This document shows, one piece after another, positions 43,169-50,785 of a stretch of 64,000 bases of DNA; within the stretch, counting starts at the first letter, position 1, and each line of letters opens with the position of its first letter. This DNA comes from CAZYSK01 sp964649415. GTDB lineage: Bacteria; Chloroflexota; Anaerolineae; B4-G1. Position numbers and translations under genes: made by a program. Under the pieces are notes generated by a model. The model saw only the letters and a program-made list of their open reading frames with translations. It was not told where the DNA came from and ran no database searches. The DNA lies in NCBI GenBank assembly GCA_964649415.1, contig CAZYSK010000009.1, positions 62,001 through 126,000 on the forward strand, written 5' to 3'.

Positions 43169-45386
43169 TCCGCTCCTTCGGCGCTCGCTCTTCCGTGCCC
43201 GCTTCTCCTGCCCGCGCCCTGACCTTGCGCACGATGCGGCCGATCCACCCGGACACGTCCCGCCAACCCGGCAGCGAGGGCACCTCCGGCGGCCAGTCGA
43301 AGGTCACCACCGCCGGCTGCCATCCCTGGCTGGTCACAAAGCGCGTGCCTGCCTTGTCGCCCACGCGCATCTCGGCCTGGATGGACGCGGCCCCGCGCGC
43401 CTGCAAGCGCGTGCGCAGCACGTCCACCAGCTCGCTGCCCCAATACCGCCTGCGCCACGGCGGCGCGACGTAGACCGCCAACACGTGACCCTCCGTCCCG
43501 GCCTGGTCCACGATCCGCCCGGCCGCCGCCCCCACGATCTCGCCGCCCGCCTGCAGGCACAGCACCACCGCCTGCGGGTCGTCCAGGAGCGCGCCCCAGT
43601 CCGGCCCCGCCACGGGCAGCGCCGCCAGGGCCTCCAGGTCGGCGGGCTCCCCCGGCCTGATCCAGGGGGCCATGACGTCTCGCCCCCCGCCGCGCAGCCG
43701 GCGCCGGATCTCCTGCACCGCGTAGGGCATCAGCGGGGCCAGCATGGTCGCCACGATCACCAGCCCCGACGCCACGAAGTAGGGCTCCCCGGAGCGCAAC
43801 AGGGGCAGTGCCCCCAGGCCGGCGTTGAAAACGAAGTGAGCCACGATGGTCGTCGCCAGGTCGAATCGGAGGAAGAATAGCCCCTCCAGCAGCACCGCCG
43901 CCAGCGTCAACTCGATCCCGCGCAGGTAGAAGGGATCGCGGATGTAGCTCAGGTGGGCGAACCCCCACAGCGCGCCCGGCACCAGCAGCGCCAGAAACCG
44001 GCACGCGGGCTCGGGCAGCCGGGTGAACGAGCGGGTCAGCCAGAGCACGGCCGAGATGCCCAGCAGGCGGAACATCAACTCCTCCCACGTCGCCGGCAAC
44101 AGGCCCGTCTCCAGCGCACCCAGGAAGGGCAGGGGCGTGGCGTAGGCGCTGGAGTAGTCGGGCGACATCGGCGTCCACCCGCCCAAGAGCTGCGTCGTCA
44201 CCAGGTAGAAGAGCACGACGTAGCCGGCCATCATCAGCCCCAGCATCAGGCCGCGCCAGCCGGAGCGAGCCAGCCGGCGCCGCCGGTCTCCCCGGCGGGG
44301 CAGGATCCTGTCCTGCCGGGGCCAGACCCGTTTGCCCATCCACCGCCCCAGGTGCCATAGCACGAACACGAACGCGCCGTTGTACACCGCGCCGAATACG
44401 ATGCCGTACACGCGGTTCAGCCAGAAGAGCGCGTACTCCTGGGTGGTGCTGTACCACGCCTTGGCCAGCGGCAGCTCGTTCAGGCTGGCCAGCAACGAGA
44501 CCGCGCTCACCGCCAGCGCCGGGCCGAGCGCCGCGGAGAAGGACTTGGGTATCTGCCATCGCGCTTTCCACAGCGCCAGGAGGAGGATCAGCCCCATCAG
44601 CCCGAAACTCACGTCGAAGCTCAGGCCATTGACGAACCCGGCGACGCTCTGCTCCTGGGCGAACTCGCGCTGGAAGACCTCCGGCACCTTGAGCCAGTAG
44701 TCGTAGCCGCCCACCGCGTCGCCCTGCACGGTCACCGCCAGCCGCAGTTCGCTCTCGCCCACGTCCCAGTCGCGCCGCTTCCACCGGAAGCTGTGGTCGG
44801 TGCGCCCGCCGGGACGCTCCTCGCTGGAGGCGGAGATCTCCTCCCAATCCGCCAGGTCCCAGCCGCGATCCTGGCGCAGGTAGTCCTGCGCCAGCGTCCG
44901 GGCGCGTTCTTGGGAGAGACTGGCCCCCGGCGCATCCTCCAGCAGCGTGTGAGCCAGCGCGACCACCTGGCCATCGGGTGCCAGGTAGACCTGGAATTCC
45001 TCCTTCTGCAAAGGCCGGAACCAGCGGGCGCGCCAGTACCACACGGGCACCTGGGTCTCCCGGATGAGCCGGTTGGTCTCCGGGATGCCCAGGGTAAGCT
45101 GGAGGTAGATCGACGCCCAGTAATCACCCGTGAACGTAATGGCAGACCGGTAGTCGTCGACCTCGTGGCTCCGGGCCTCCAGGTAGTCCTGCGCGCGCTG
45201 CTTGATCTCGACGCGGGACAGGTCCAGGTCAAGCGCGGCTGTGGGGAACGCCCGGTCGTAGAAGACCAGGAACAGCGCCAGCCCGAGCAAACCGAGCAGC
45301 GTGATGAGGCGCTCCAGCCGCCGCGAGGCGGGTTGTGTGCGCGCGACGGGACGCGATTTGGTTGATTCAGAGTTCTCTTTGGTCAT
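43158..45386 (-). CDS. CPBP intramembrane protease fused to GNAT acetyltransferase
   Basis: Encodes 742 residues. An N-terminal helix (about 26-44) and a periplasmic-type domain precede about eight membrane helices with the CPBP/CAAX-protease motifs: WEELMFR (EE at 435-436), GFAHLSY and IVAHFVFN. The C-terminal 165 residues are a GNAT domain (WIRPGEPADLEALAALP, HVLAVYVAPPWRRRYWGSELVDVL). CPBP proteins are often immunity or processing proteases; fusion to an acetyltransferase is uncommon. ATG 45386 overlaps the TGA of a trypco1 remnant (ATGA), supporting this start over 45434. The 3' end overlaps the trypsin-STAND-kinase gene. Confidence 0.83.
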   Translation of the reverse strand: MTKENSESTKSRPVARTQPASRRLERLITLLGLLGLALFLVFYDRAFPTAALDLDLSRVEIKQRAQDYLEARSHEVDDYRSAITFTGDYWASIYLQLTLGIPETNRLIRETQVPVWYWRARWFRPLQKEEFQVYLAPDGQVVALAHTLLEDAPGASLSQERARTLAQDYLRQDRGWDLADWEEISASSEERPGGRTDHSFRWKRRDWDVGESELRLAVTVQGDAVGGYDYWLKVPEVFQREFAQEQSVAGFVNGLSFDVSFGLMGLILLLALWKARWQIPKSFSAALGPALAVSAVSLLASLNELPLAKAWYSTTQEYALFWLNRVYGIVFGAVYNGAFVFVLWHLGRWMGKRVWPRQDRILPRRGDRRRRLARSGWRGLMLGLMMAGYVVLFYLVTTQLLGGWTPMSPDYSSAYATPLPFLGALETGLLPATWEELMFRLLGISAVLWLTRSFTRLPEPACRFLALLVPGALWGFAHLSYIRDPFYLRGIELTLAAVLLEGLFFLRFDLATTIVAHFVFNAGLGALPLLRSGEPYFVASGLVIVATMLAPLMPYAVQEIRRRLRGGGRDVMAPWIRPGEPADLEALAALPVAGPDWGALLDDPQAVVLCLQAGGEIVGAAAGRIVDQAGTEGHVLAVYVAPPWRRRYWGSELVDVLRTRLQARGAASIQAEMRVGDKAGTRFVTSQGWQPAVVTFDWPPEVPSLPGWRDVSGWIGRIVRKVRARAGEAGTEERAPKERNGR

Positions 45387-45466
45387 CTCACCCAGTCCCC
45401 TTGTCCCCCGGTCCCTTCCCCCGCCCGCTTCCACTTCGACGTGAAGGTGTAGGACGCCTCAGCCTC
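45383..45466 (-). pseudogene. Trypco1 C-terminal remnant
   Basis: Minus-strand codons read EAEASYTFTSKWKRAGEGTG.., closely matching the end of the intact trypco1 at 36742 (TEASYTVTLKWKREGG). Its TGA overlaps the ATG of the CPBP gene. Everything upstream is missing; the break is followed within about a dozen bases by the palindromic repeat cluster at 45478. Confidence 0.65.
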
Positions 45467-45477
45467 CCACACTCACC

Positions 45478-45563
45478 GCTGATGGCGCTCCATCACCCTC
45501 TAGAGGCGCCATTCTGATGGCGCTCCATTACCCTCTAGAGGCGCCATTCTGATGGCGCTCCAT
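45478..45563 (-). repeat. Tandem cluster of GGCGCCAT palindromic elements
   Basis: Two 35-base units (starting 45496 and 45531), each CCCTCTAGAGGCGCCAT-TCTG-ATGGCGC type, plus a half unit at 45480-45492. The last unit encodes the final residues ERHQNGASRG and stop of the neighbouring gene. The GGCGCCATTC(C/T)GATGGCGC core recurs at 57539 and 62282. Confidence 0.88.
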
Positions 45564-47312
45564 CCGCCAGAGCGCGGTCTTCATCTTCGCCTGGAAGGCA
45601 CGGTGACGGGGAAAACGGCTGCGCACATCGTTCACTACCGCGTCAGCCGCTGCTTGATCCCCCCGCAGCCGCAACACCTCGGCGCAGGCCACGGCCAGCA
45701 CGGCGGCTTTGTCGTAACTGCCGCGATGCTGGTTGCCTACGATAGCGTCCACCCTCCGCTGCGCCACGTCCAGACACCAGGATAGAAATCGCTCCTGCCG
45801 GTCAGTGCTCAACGCAGCCGCGGCGAATTGCTCCGCGTAGGCGCGCATCAGCCGCTCGTGTACAGGGTCTTCCTCCCCGTACCTCCAACGCCAGCCGTGG
45901 ACGCTGTGTTGCACGCCCCATTCCCAAACCTGCGCCAGATTCGAGGGCAGCGCTCCCAGGGTCTCGCCCGAAAGCAACACCAGGAAGGCCGCCACGACCA
46001 GTCCCTGGTGGCTTTCTCTGCTGCTCCAGCCCAGCACTTTTCCCTGGGCAGCGAGGTGGTGCGCCGCGTCCCAGTCACTGGCGAGCAGGCAGGCGTGGGC
46101 GAGGACGGACGGGCCAATCCACGCCGACCTTTCGAGTCCGTCATCACCCCGCATCATCTCATCCCGGGAGGCGGGCGGACGAGCCAGGTATTCTCGAATG
46201 TGCCCAACGGCCCGCTGCATCAGCGCCGTCCGTTCTGCCACGTCTACGGCGTCTCCCCACAGGTCCAGGATGCGCGACAGGGTTGGTTCGGCGACGAACG
46301 CCTCCCAGCGCCCCAGGCGCAGGGCCTCCGCCTCGTTCAACCGGGCAGCGGCGGCGCACAGGTGATCGGCGATGGCGGCGCGGATGGGAAGCCGGGCCGG
46401 CAGCGCTTGCAGAGCCTCCTGGGTCGCCGCCAGCACCTCCCGATGCCTGCCCTCCTGTTCCAGCGCCGCGAACCAGTCCAGGTAGGCGCGGGGGCGCGTC
46501 TGCCCCTCGGCCCGCGCCAGCGCCTCCAATCCCGGCATGCCCTGGGCCAGCCACACCGCCTCCCGCAGCCAGGCATCCACGTCGCTGCCGCTCGGCGCAC
46601 TCTGCGTGCGCAGGAAGGCGATCCAGTCCGTCAGGAACTGCTCCCGGTCGGGCAGCGGGCGGGGGGAAATCTGCACCAGGTCTTCCAGCATCGGGCGCGG
46701 GCCGAACAGCCATCCCGGTACCTGCCGCATCTGCTCACACAGTGCCTGGGGACGGCGCTCCGGCGGCTCGGTCTCGTAGACTGCACGAAGGTAACGGGCG
46801 ACGGCCTCGCCAAGGTCCGCGCCGCTCAGGTCGGCAGCGCTCACCCCGCGCCCATAGCCGTCCTCGATTCTCAGCAGATCGAACAGCCTCTGGTACGCAG
46901 CGCGGGCCAGGGAAATCTCGCCATAGTCAAAGGCCGCTTCTGCCCGGTCGAATAGCTCGACCAACGGCTCCACGAATTCTTCGTAGGGTCCCAGGCTGTC
47001 TTCCTCGTCGTAGTGCCCACCCCACTCGTACCGTTCCTCCCACGGCTCGGCGTGTTCCATCGCCACATCGAGTTCCTGGGCGAGGTCTTCAATGTCGGCC
47101 AACAAGCCCTCCTGCTGGATCACATGAGACGCGGCGAGCGCTGCCCCCTCGACCGGTTCGAGTCTGGCCAGGAAAGCTCGCCGCCCGGACGGTGACGTAC
47201 CCTGGGCCATTGCCCGCAGGATGGCGCGGAGTTCGTCGGCAGAATACGTCGCCAGCCGTTGCTCCACGGCCTCCCAGAAGGCTTTCAGGGTAATCTTGTC
47301 AGTGCGATCCAT
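45528..47312 (-). CDS. Helical repeat (TPR-like) protein of unknown function
   Basis: Encodes 594 residues, almost entirely helical, with Ala/Leu-rich repeats such as LARAAYQRLFDLLRIEDGYG, YLDWFAALEQEGRHREVLAATQEALQALP and EVLRLRGDQAAADAVVNDVRSRFP that resemble degenerate TPR/HEAT units. No enzymatic motif, signal peptide or membrane segment. Similar helical proteins accompany SWIM zinc-finger proteins, but no SWIM motif was seen here. Its start overlaps a 73-residue gene by 28 bases, so the pair is coupled. The last ten residues come from a palindromic element. Confidence 0.6.
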   Translation of the reverse strand: MDRTDKITLKAFWEAVEQRLATYSADELRAILRAMAQGTSPSGRRAFLARLEPVEGAALAASHVIQQEGLLADIEDLAQELDVAMEHAEPWEERYEWGGHYDEEDSLGPYEEFVEPLVELFDRAEAAFDYGEISLARAAYQRLFDLLRIEDGYGRGVSAADLSGADLGEAVARYLRAVYETEPPERRPQALCEQMRQVPGWLFGPRPMLEDLVQISPRPLPDREQFLTDWIAFLRTQSAPSGSDVDAWLREAVWLAQGMPGLEALARAEGQTRPRAYLDWFAALEQEGRHREVLAATQEALQALPARLPIRAAIADHLCAAAARLNEAEALRLGRWEAFVAEPTLSRILDLWGDAVDVAERTALMQRAVGHIREYLARPPASRDEMMRGDDGLERSAWIGPSVLAHACLLASDWDAAHHLAAQGKVLGWSSRESHQGLVVAAFLVLLSGETLGALPSNLAQVWEWGVQHSVHGWRWRYGEEDPVHERLMRAYAEQFAAAALSTDRQERFLSWCLDVAQRRVDAIVGNQHRGSYDKAAVLAVACAEVLRLRGDQAAADAVVNDVRSRFPRHRAFQAKMKTALWRMERHQNGASRG

Positions 47313-47506
47313 TCGGCCATCTCCTCCGTGCAGGGGATGCTTCGCTCGCCCCAGTAGTGGAAGCGCAGGTGGCGGCGACCGGATTCGCCGGTCAAGGTTT
47401 CCACGGCCTCTCGCTGCTCTGGCGTCAACCGATTGCGGGCGAAAAACTCGTAGGTTGAAGAGCTGTGGTCGGCCTCGAAATTCCGTCGCGAACTCAGGAT
47501 ACGCAT
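47285..47506 (-). CDS. Small conserved-looking protein of unknown function
   Basis: Encodes 73 residues: RRNFEADHSSSTYEFFARNRLTPEQREAVETLTGESG then RRHLRFHYWGERSIPCTEEMAEWI. The LTPEQREAV..LTG segment resembles the N-terminus of small proteins that accompany SWIM-domain genes (tentative). GAGGGGG on the minus strand precedes two adjacent ATGs (47509, 47506). The stop of the upstream secreted-protein gene overlaps these ATGs, and its own stop lies 28 bases inside the next gene, giving a tightly coupled trio. Confidence 0.6.
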   Translation of the reverse strand: MRILSSRRNFEADHSSSTYEFFARNRLTPEQREAVETLTGESGRRHLRFHYWGERSIPCTEEMAEWIALTRLP

Positions 47507-50500
47507 CATAACCCCCTCAGCACAAGCGGCAAAAAAACGCGCGACCGGTACACGAGCACCCACGCGCTGGCCTCCAATACCTGGGTGCCGGACAGGGTGG
47601 CCATGTTGGTCACGTAACCCACACCGGCAGCCTGGGCCGCGATAGTCAGGGTCACCACCTCCCCCGCGTCCACCGCCACCGTCCAGCCGACCGTCTGCCC
47701 GGCCACCGATGGGGCCGGCGACTTGCTCCCCGTCGCGGTGAGCACCGTGGTCGCCGCGGGGACGTCGTCGGTGATCACGACCGTGTGCGCCACGTCGCCG
47801 GCGCGATAGGCCAGGGTGTAGGTCAGCGGCTCGCCCGCGCCGACGGCGGAGGGACGCGCCGTCTTGCTGGCGCTCGGTGGCGGGGGCGCGGTGAGCCGCT
47901 CCGCGATGGCCTCCCGCGCCGCGTACAGGTCGGTGGGCACACGGCTGAACAGCGTGCGCGACGCGATGAACTGCCCGGCCAGCACATCGGCATCGTTGGT
48001 CACCCCAATCTGCGGGTCCCCGCCGTTGAGCAGCCACAGATACTCGTAGTCCTCCATCCCCTCCCGCAGCAGCTCCCAGCGGACGGAGGTCACCAGCCGG
48101 TTGCTCTGCGGCTCGCAGGGGTCGTAGGCCACCGTCCCATCCTGCGGCGGGTAGAAGAGGAAGCCATCGCCGTTGCCGTCGTTGATCCACGGGTCGGTCC
48201 AGGGGCTCGGATCCCAATCGGTGATCGAGTAGTAGAGCAACCCCTCCACCCGCTCCCGCCAGGCCAGCCAGGGCGTGATCCGCGCCTCGATGCCCGGCCG
48301 GTCCATCACCGTCGGGTTGGGCAGCGGCGGGCGGTCACCGTAGAGAAAGTACCACCACACGCTCTCGCCGTGGTTCTGCTGCCGGTCGTGGGCGCGGGTC
48401 ACCTGGTAGTTGCTGATGGTCGGCATCCAGACGTCGATCTGGGCGCCGGGATAGGTGGCGTTGTCGTAGATGTACGGCTCCACCTGCTCGCTGAGCAGGA
48501 TGCGCACGTCGGGTGCGTGCGCCTTGGTCTGCTGGGCCAGGTAGGCCACGATATCGTAGTGCTCAAAGGTCTGCGGCTCGTTGACCACGTGGTAGTAGCC
48601 CTTGGCCGCGTAATCGGGGTTGTCGTCCAGGTAATCGCTGACGGCCGCCCAGTACTGGAACCACCTGGTGTTGTACCCGCTGTTGCCCGGCGGGTCAGTG
48701 CCCCGGCTCTCACCGCAGAAGGACGATGGGCGGCTGTCGGGCGGCCAGTTGCTGCTGGGACCTTCGATGAGGAATGACGGGAAACCGGTGCCGTTGTCCA
48801 GCGCGTCGCCCCGCAGGTACTTCTGGGCCAGGGTGTGGAAGTCCCAGTCGCCCCAGGCATCGGGATCGAGGTGGCCGTCACAGTCGTATGCCACGCCGCC
48901 GGGATAGTTGAGCCCGGCCGGCCAGCCCACGCCCTTGGGCGTCAGGCGATGGTCAGCAAAGTCCTCGTACAGCGCGTCGACCAGGTCCCAGTAGCAGGGC
49001 TGAACGCTGCCTTCGCTGGTGCCGCCGTACGTCTCCACCACGTCGCTCCAGCCGAAGCCCCACTCGCCCGCCAGGTGGATCTCCTGCGGCAGGGCGAAGT
49101 CCCACACCACCAGCTCCACCGGCAGCGTGGCCGGGCCGACGGTCACGGCGGCCGTGTAGACGCCGGGCGCGGCGTCGCGGGGGACGTGGACGGTGAACCA
49201 GAGCGGCTGGTTCTCCCCCGCCGGGAAAGCGACGCTGCTGCCCATCGCCAGGGGATACAGCGGGTCGGGCCAATCGCCCAGGCGGCCAAAGTGGTCGCTG
49301 CGCCGGTTGAGGGGCACGTAGTCCACGCGGTGGAGCGTGACGGCGCTGGCTGAGATAGTATCACCGCCGGTGGTGAGGGCGAAATCGGAGATGCTGGCGG
49401 GCAGCGACCGGGCGGTGGGGCTGCGCACGATGAGTTGGAACGGCTCGAACTCGTCCCGCGCGGCCTGGATGCGCAGCGGCGCTGTGGCGACGGGCGGTGT
49501 CTGTGCCCGGCCGATCTTCTCCACCGGCGGCGCGGCCCAGACGCTCAGGTCGCCCGTGGCCGCCCCCTCGACCTGGTGGAAGTAGCCGCCGCCCTCGGGA
49601 GCGCCCACATTGCCGCTCACCGTCGCCGCGCCCAGGTTGGCCAGGGTTGGCCTAGGGTGCCCCTCGTGGACCAGCGTGTCGAAGTAGACGTAGTACGTGC
49701 TCGTGCTGCCGTCGGCCTGCCACCGGATGGTGCCGCTGTCCTGATCGACCAGCCGCAGGTTGTCGAACCACAGGGTCAGTTGGTCGCCGTCGTCCCACAT
49801 GCCGCCGTTGCCGTCGACCGTGGCGTTGTCGCGGGTGTGGAACTCCATGCGCGTGATTCCATCGAGCGTGGGCGTGGTGCACGTGTGGAGCGGGTCGAGG
49901 GAGACGCTGGCGTAGTTCCACCGGTCCAGCGCCAGCGGCGGCCCACCCTGGGCGATCGCGTCGCCGTCGCAGGCGTCGTACAGCTTGAACCGGTAGAGGT
50001 CCGGGGCCTGGTCGAGGGCGCTGGCGTTGACCTGGGGCCAGACGTCGTAGATGAGGGTCTCGTAGGCGCGCCAGTCGGTCAACGGCTCGCCGGCGGCGAC
50101 GTGGAGTTCGACGCCGGGGTAGCCGTAACCGCCGGCCAGGTTGTCGATCACGGCCTTGAGGGAGCCGCTGCCCTGAGAGACGCGCGTCCCATCTGCCGAT
50201 GCGGAGCCGTCGTTGACCGTCCAGTAGACACCGGAGCCGTGCCAGCCGATCTGCGGGCTGTCGGCGTCCTCCAACACCGTCGAATAGGTCTCCGCGTGGG
50301 CCACCGGCGCGCGGGGCACAGTCCCATCGTAGGGTACGACGCGCAGCGAGCGCAGGTCGAGCAGCGCGCCGTTCAGGCCCAGCGCCTCGGAGGCCGCCGT
50401 GAAGTCGACGGACACCTGGGCGACGCCGCTGCCGCCGACGGTGACGGGCAGCCGGTAGGGCCACGCCTCGTCCCACCAGGCGTCGGCGGCGTCGGCCTGG

Positions 50501-50577
50501 GCAGGCGTCGCGGCGGGGAACGAGGCCAGCAGGATGCAGCAAACCAGAAACAGATGGAGCGGGCGAAATGGTTTCAC
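47506..50577 (-). CDS. Large secreted DUF4091 / GH123-like protein with LPLVLR end
   Basis: Encodes 1023 residues. Signal peptide (about 5-28, LHLFLVCCILLASFPAATPAQA); WWDEAWPYRLPVTV begins a DUF2341-type strand. A carbohydrate-binding-like region with a VDGNGGMWDDGDQLTLWFDNLRL segment follows. A catalytic-type barrel (about 450-830) contains YYHVVNEPQTF, IDVWMPTISNY and VWWYFLYGDRP, then WELLREGMEDYEYLWLLN, the DUF4091 signature found with GH123-like hydrolases. A DUF11-like domain and VFLPLVLRGL close the protein. GTG 50577 follows GGGAGGC; the longer ATG start at 50676 lacks one. Probably an extracellular glycosidase; substrate unknown. Confidence 0.8.
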   Translation of the reverse strand: MKPFRPLHLFLVCCILLASFPAATPAQADAADAWWDEAWPYRLPVTVGGSGVAQVSVDFTAASEALGLNGALLDLRSLRVVPYDGTVPRAPVAHAETYSTVLEDADSPQIGWHGSGVYWTVNDGSASADGTRVSQGSGSLKAVIDNLAGGYGYPGVELHVAAGEPLTDWRAYETLIYDVWPQVNASALDQAPDLYRFKLYDACDGDAIAQGGPPLALDRWNYASVSLDPLHTCTTPTLDGITRMEFHTRDNATVDGNGGMWDDGDQLTLWFDNLRLVDQDSGTIRWQADGSTSTYYVYFDTLVHEGHPRPTLANLGAATVSGNVGAPEGGGYFHQVEGAATGDLSVWAAPPVEKIGRAQTPPVATAPLRIQAARDEFEPFQLIVRSPTARSLPASISDFALTTGGDTISASAVTLHRVDYVPLNRRSDHFGRLGDWPDPLYPLAMGSSVAFPAGENQPLWFTVHVPRDAAPGVYTAAVTVGPATLPVELVVWDFALPQEIHLAGEWGFGWSDVVETYGGTSEGSVQPCYWDLVDALYEDFADHRLTPKGVGWPAGLNYPGGVAYDCDGHLDPDAWGDWDFHTLAQKYLRGDALDNGTGFPSFLIEGPSSNWPPDSRPSSFCGESRGTDPPGNSGYNTRWFQYWAAVSDYLDDNPDYAAKGYYHVVNEPQTFEHYDIVAYLAQQTKAHAPDVRILLSEQVEPYIYDNATYPGAQIDVWMPTISNYQVTRAHDRQQNHGESVWWYFLYGDRPPLPNPTVMDRPGIEARITPWLAWRERVEGLLYYSITDWDPSPWTDPWINDGNGDGFLFYPPQDGTVAYDPCEPQSNRLVTSVRWELLREGMEDYEYLWLLNGGDPQIGVTNDADVLAGQFIASRTLFSRVPTDLYAAREAIAERLTAPPPPSASKTARPSAVGAGEPLTYTLAYRAGDVAHTVVITDDVPAATTVLTATGSKSPAPSVAGQTVGWTVAVDAGEVVTLTIAAQAAGVGYVTNMATLSGTQVLEASAWVLVYRSRVFLPLVLRGL

Positions 50578-50785
50578 TTTGCCTCCCTTATTGTCCAGGC
50601 GACTCCCCACCAGAGCCGCTGAAACACCGAGAGCTACAGCGTGCACCGGAAAGCCCCTCAGCGAGATCAGTGCCATCAGTGCTATCAGCGTTTCAGTGAC
50701 TCAGTGGTTCAACGACTCATCCCCCTCCAGGCGCAGGAAGTGCAACCGCTCTCTCCCACGCGCGCGCACACGCACGATACCTGCT

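Noticed and set aside
43153..45042. 629-codon frame overlapping the CPBP-GNAT gene in another minus-strand frame
   Set aside because: Gly/Ala/Arg-rich shadow of a gene with clear motifs.
45496..45563. Tandem repeats considered as a CRISPR array
   Set aside because: Two 35-base copies abut directly with no spacers, the core is also found singly in other genes, and no cas1/cas2 is nearby; the Cas4-like gene at 2302 is not linked.
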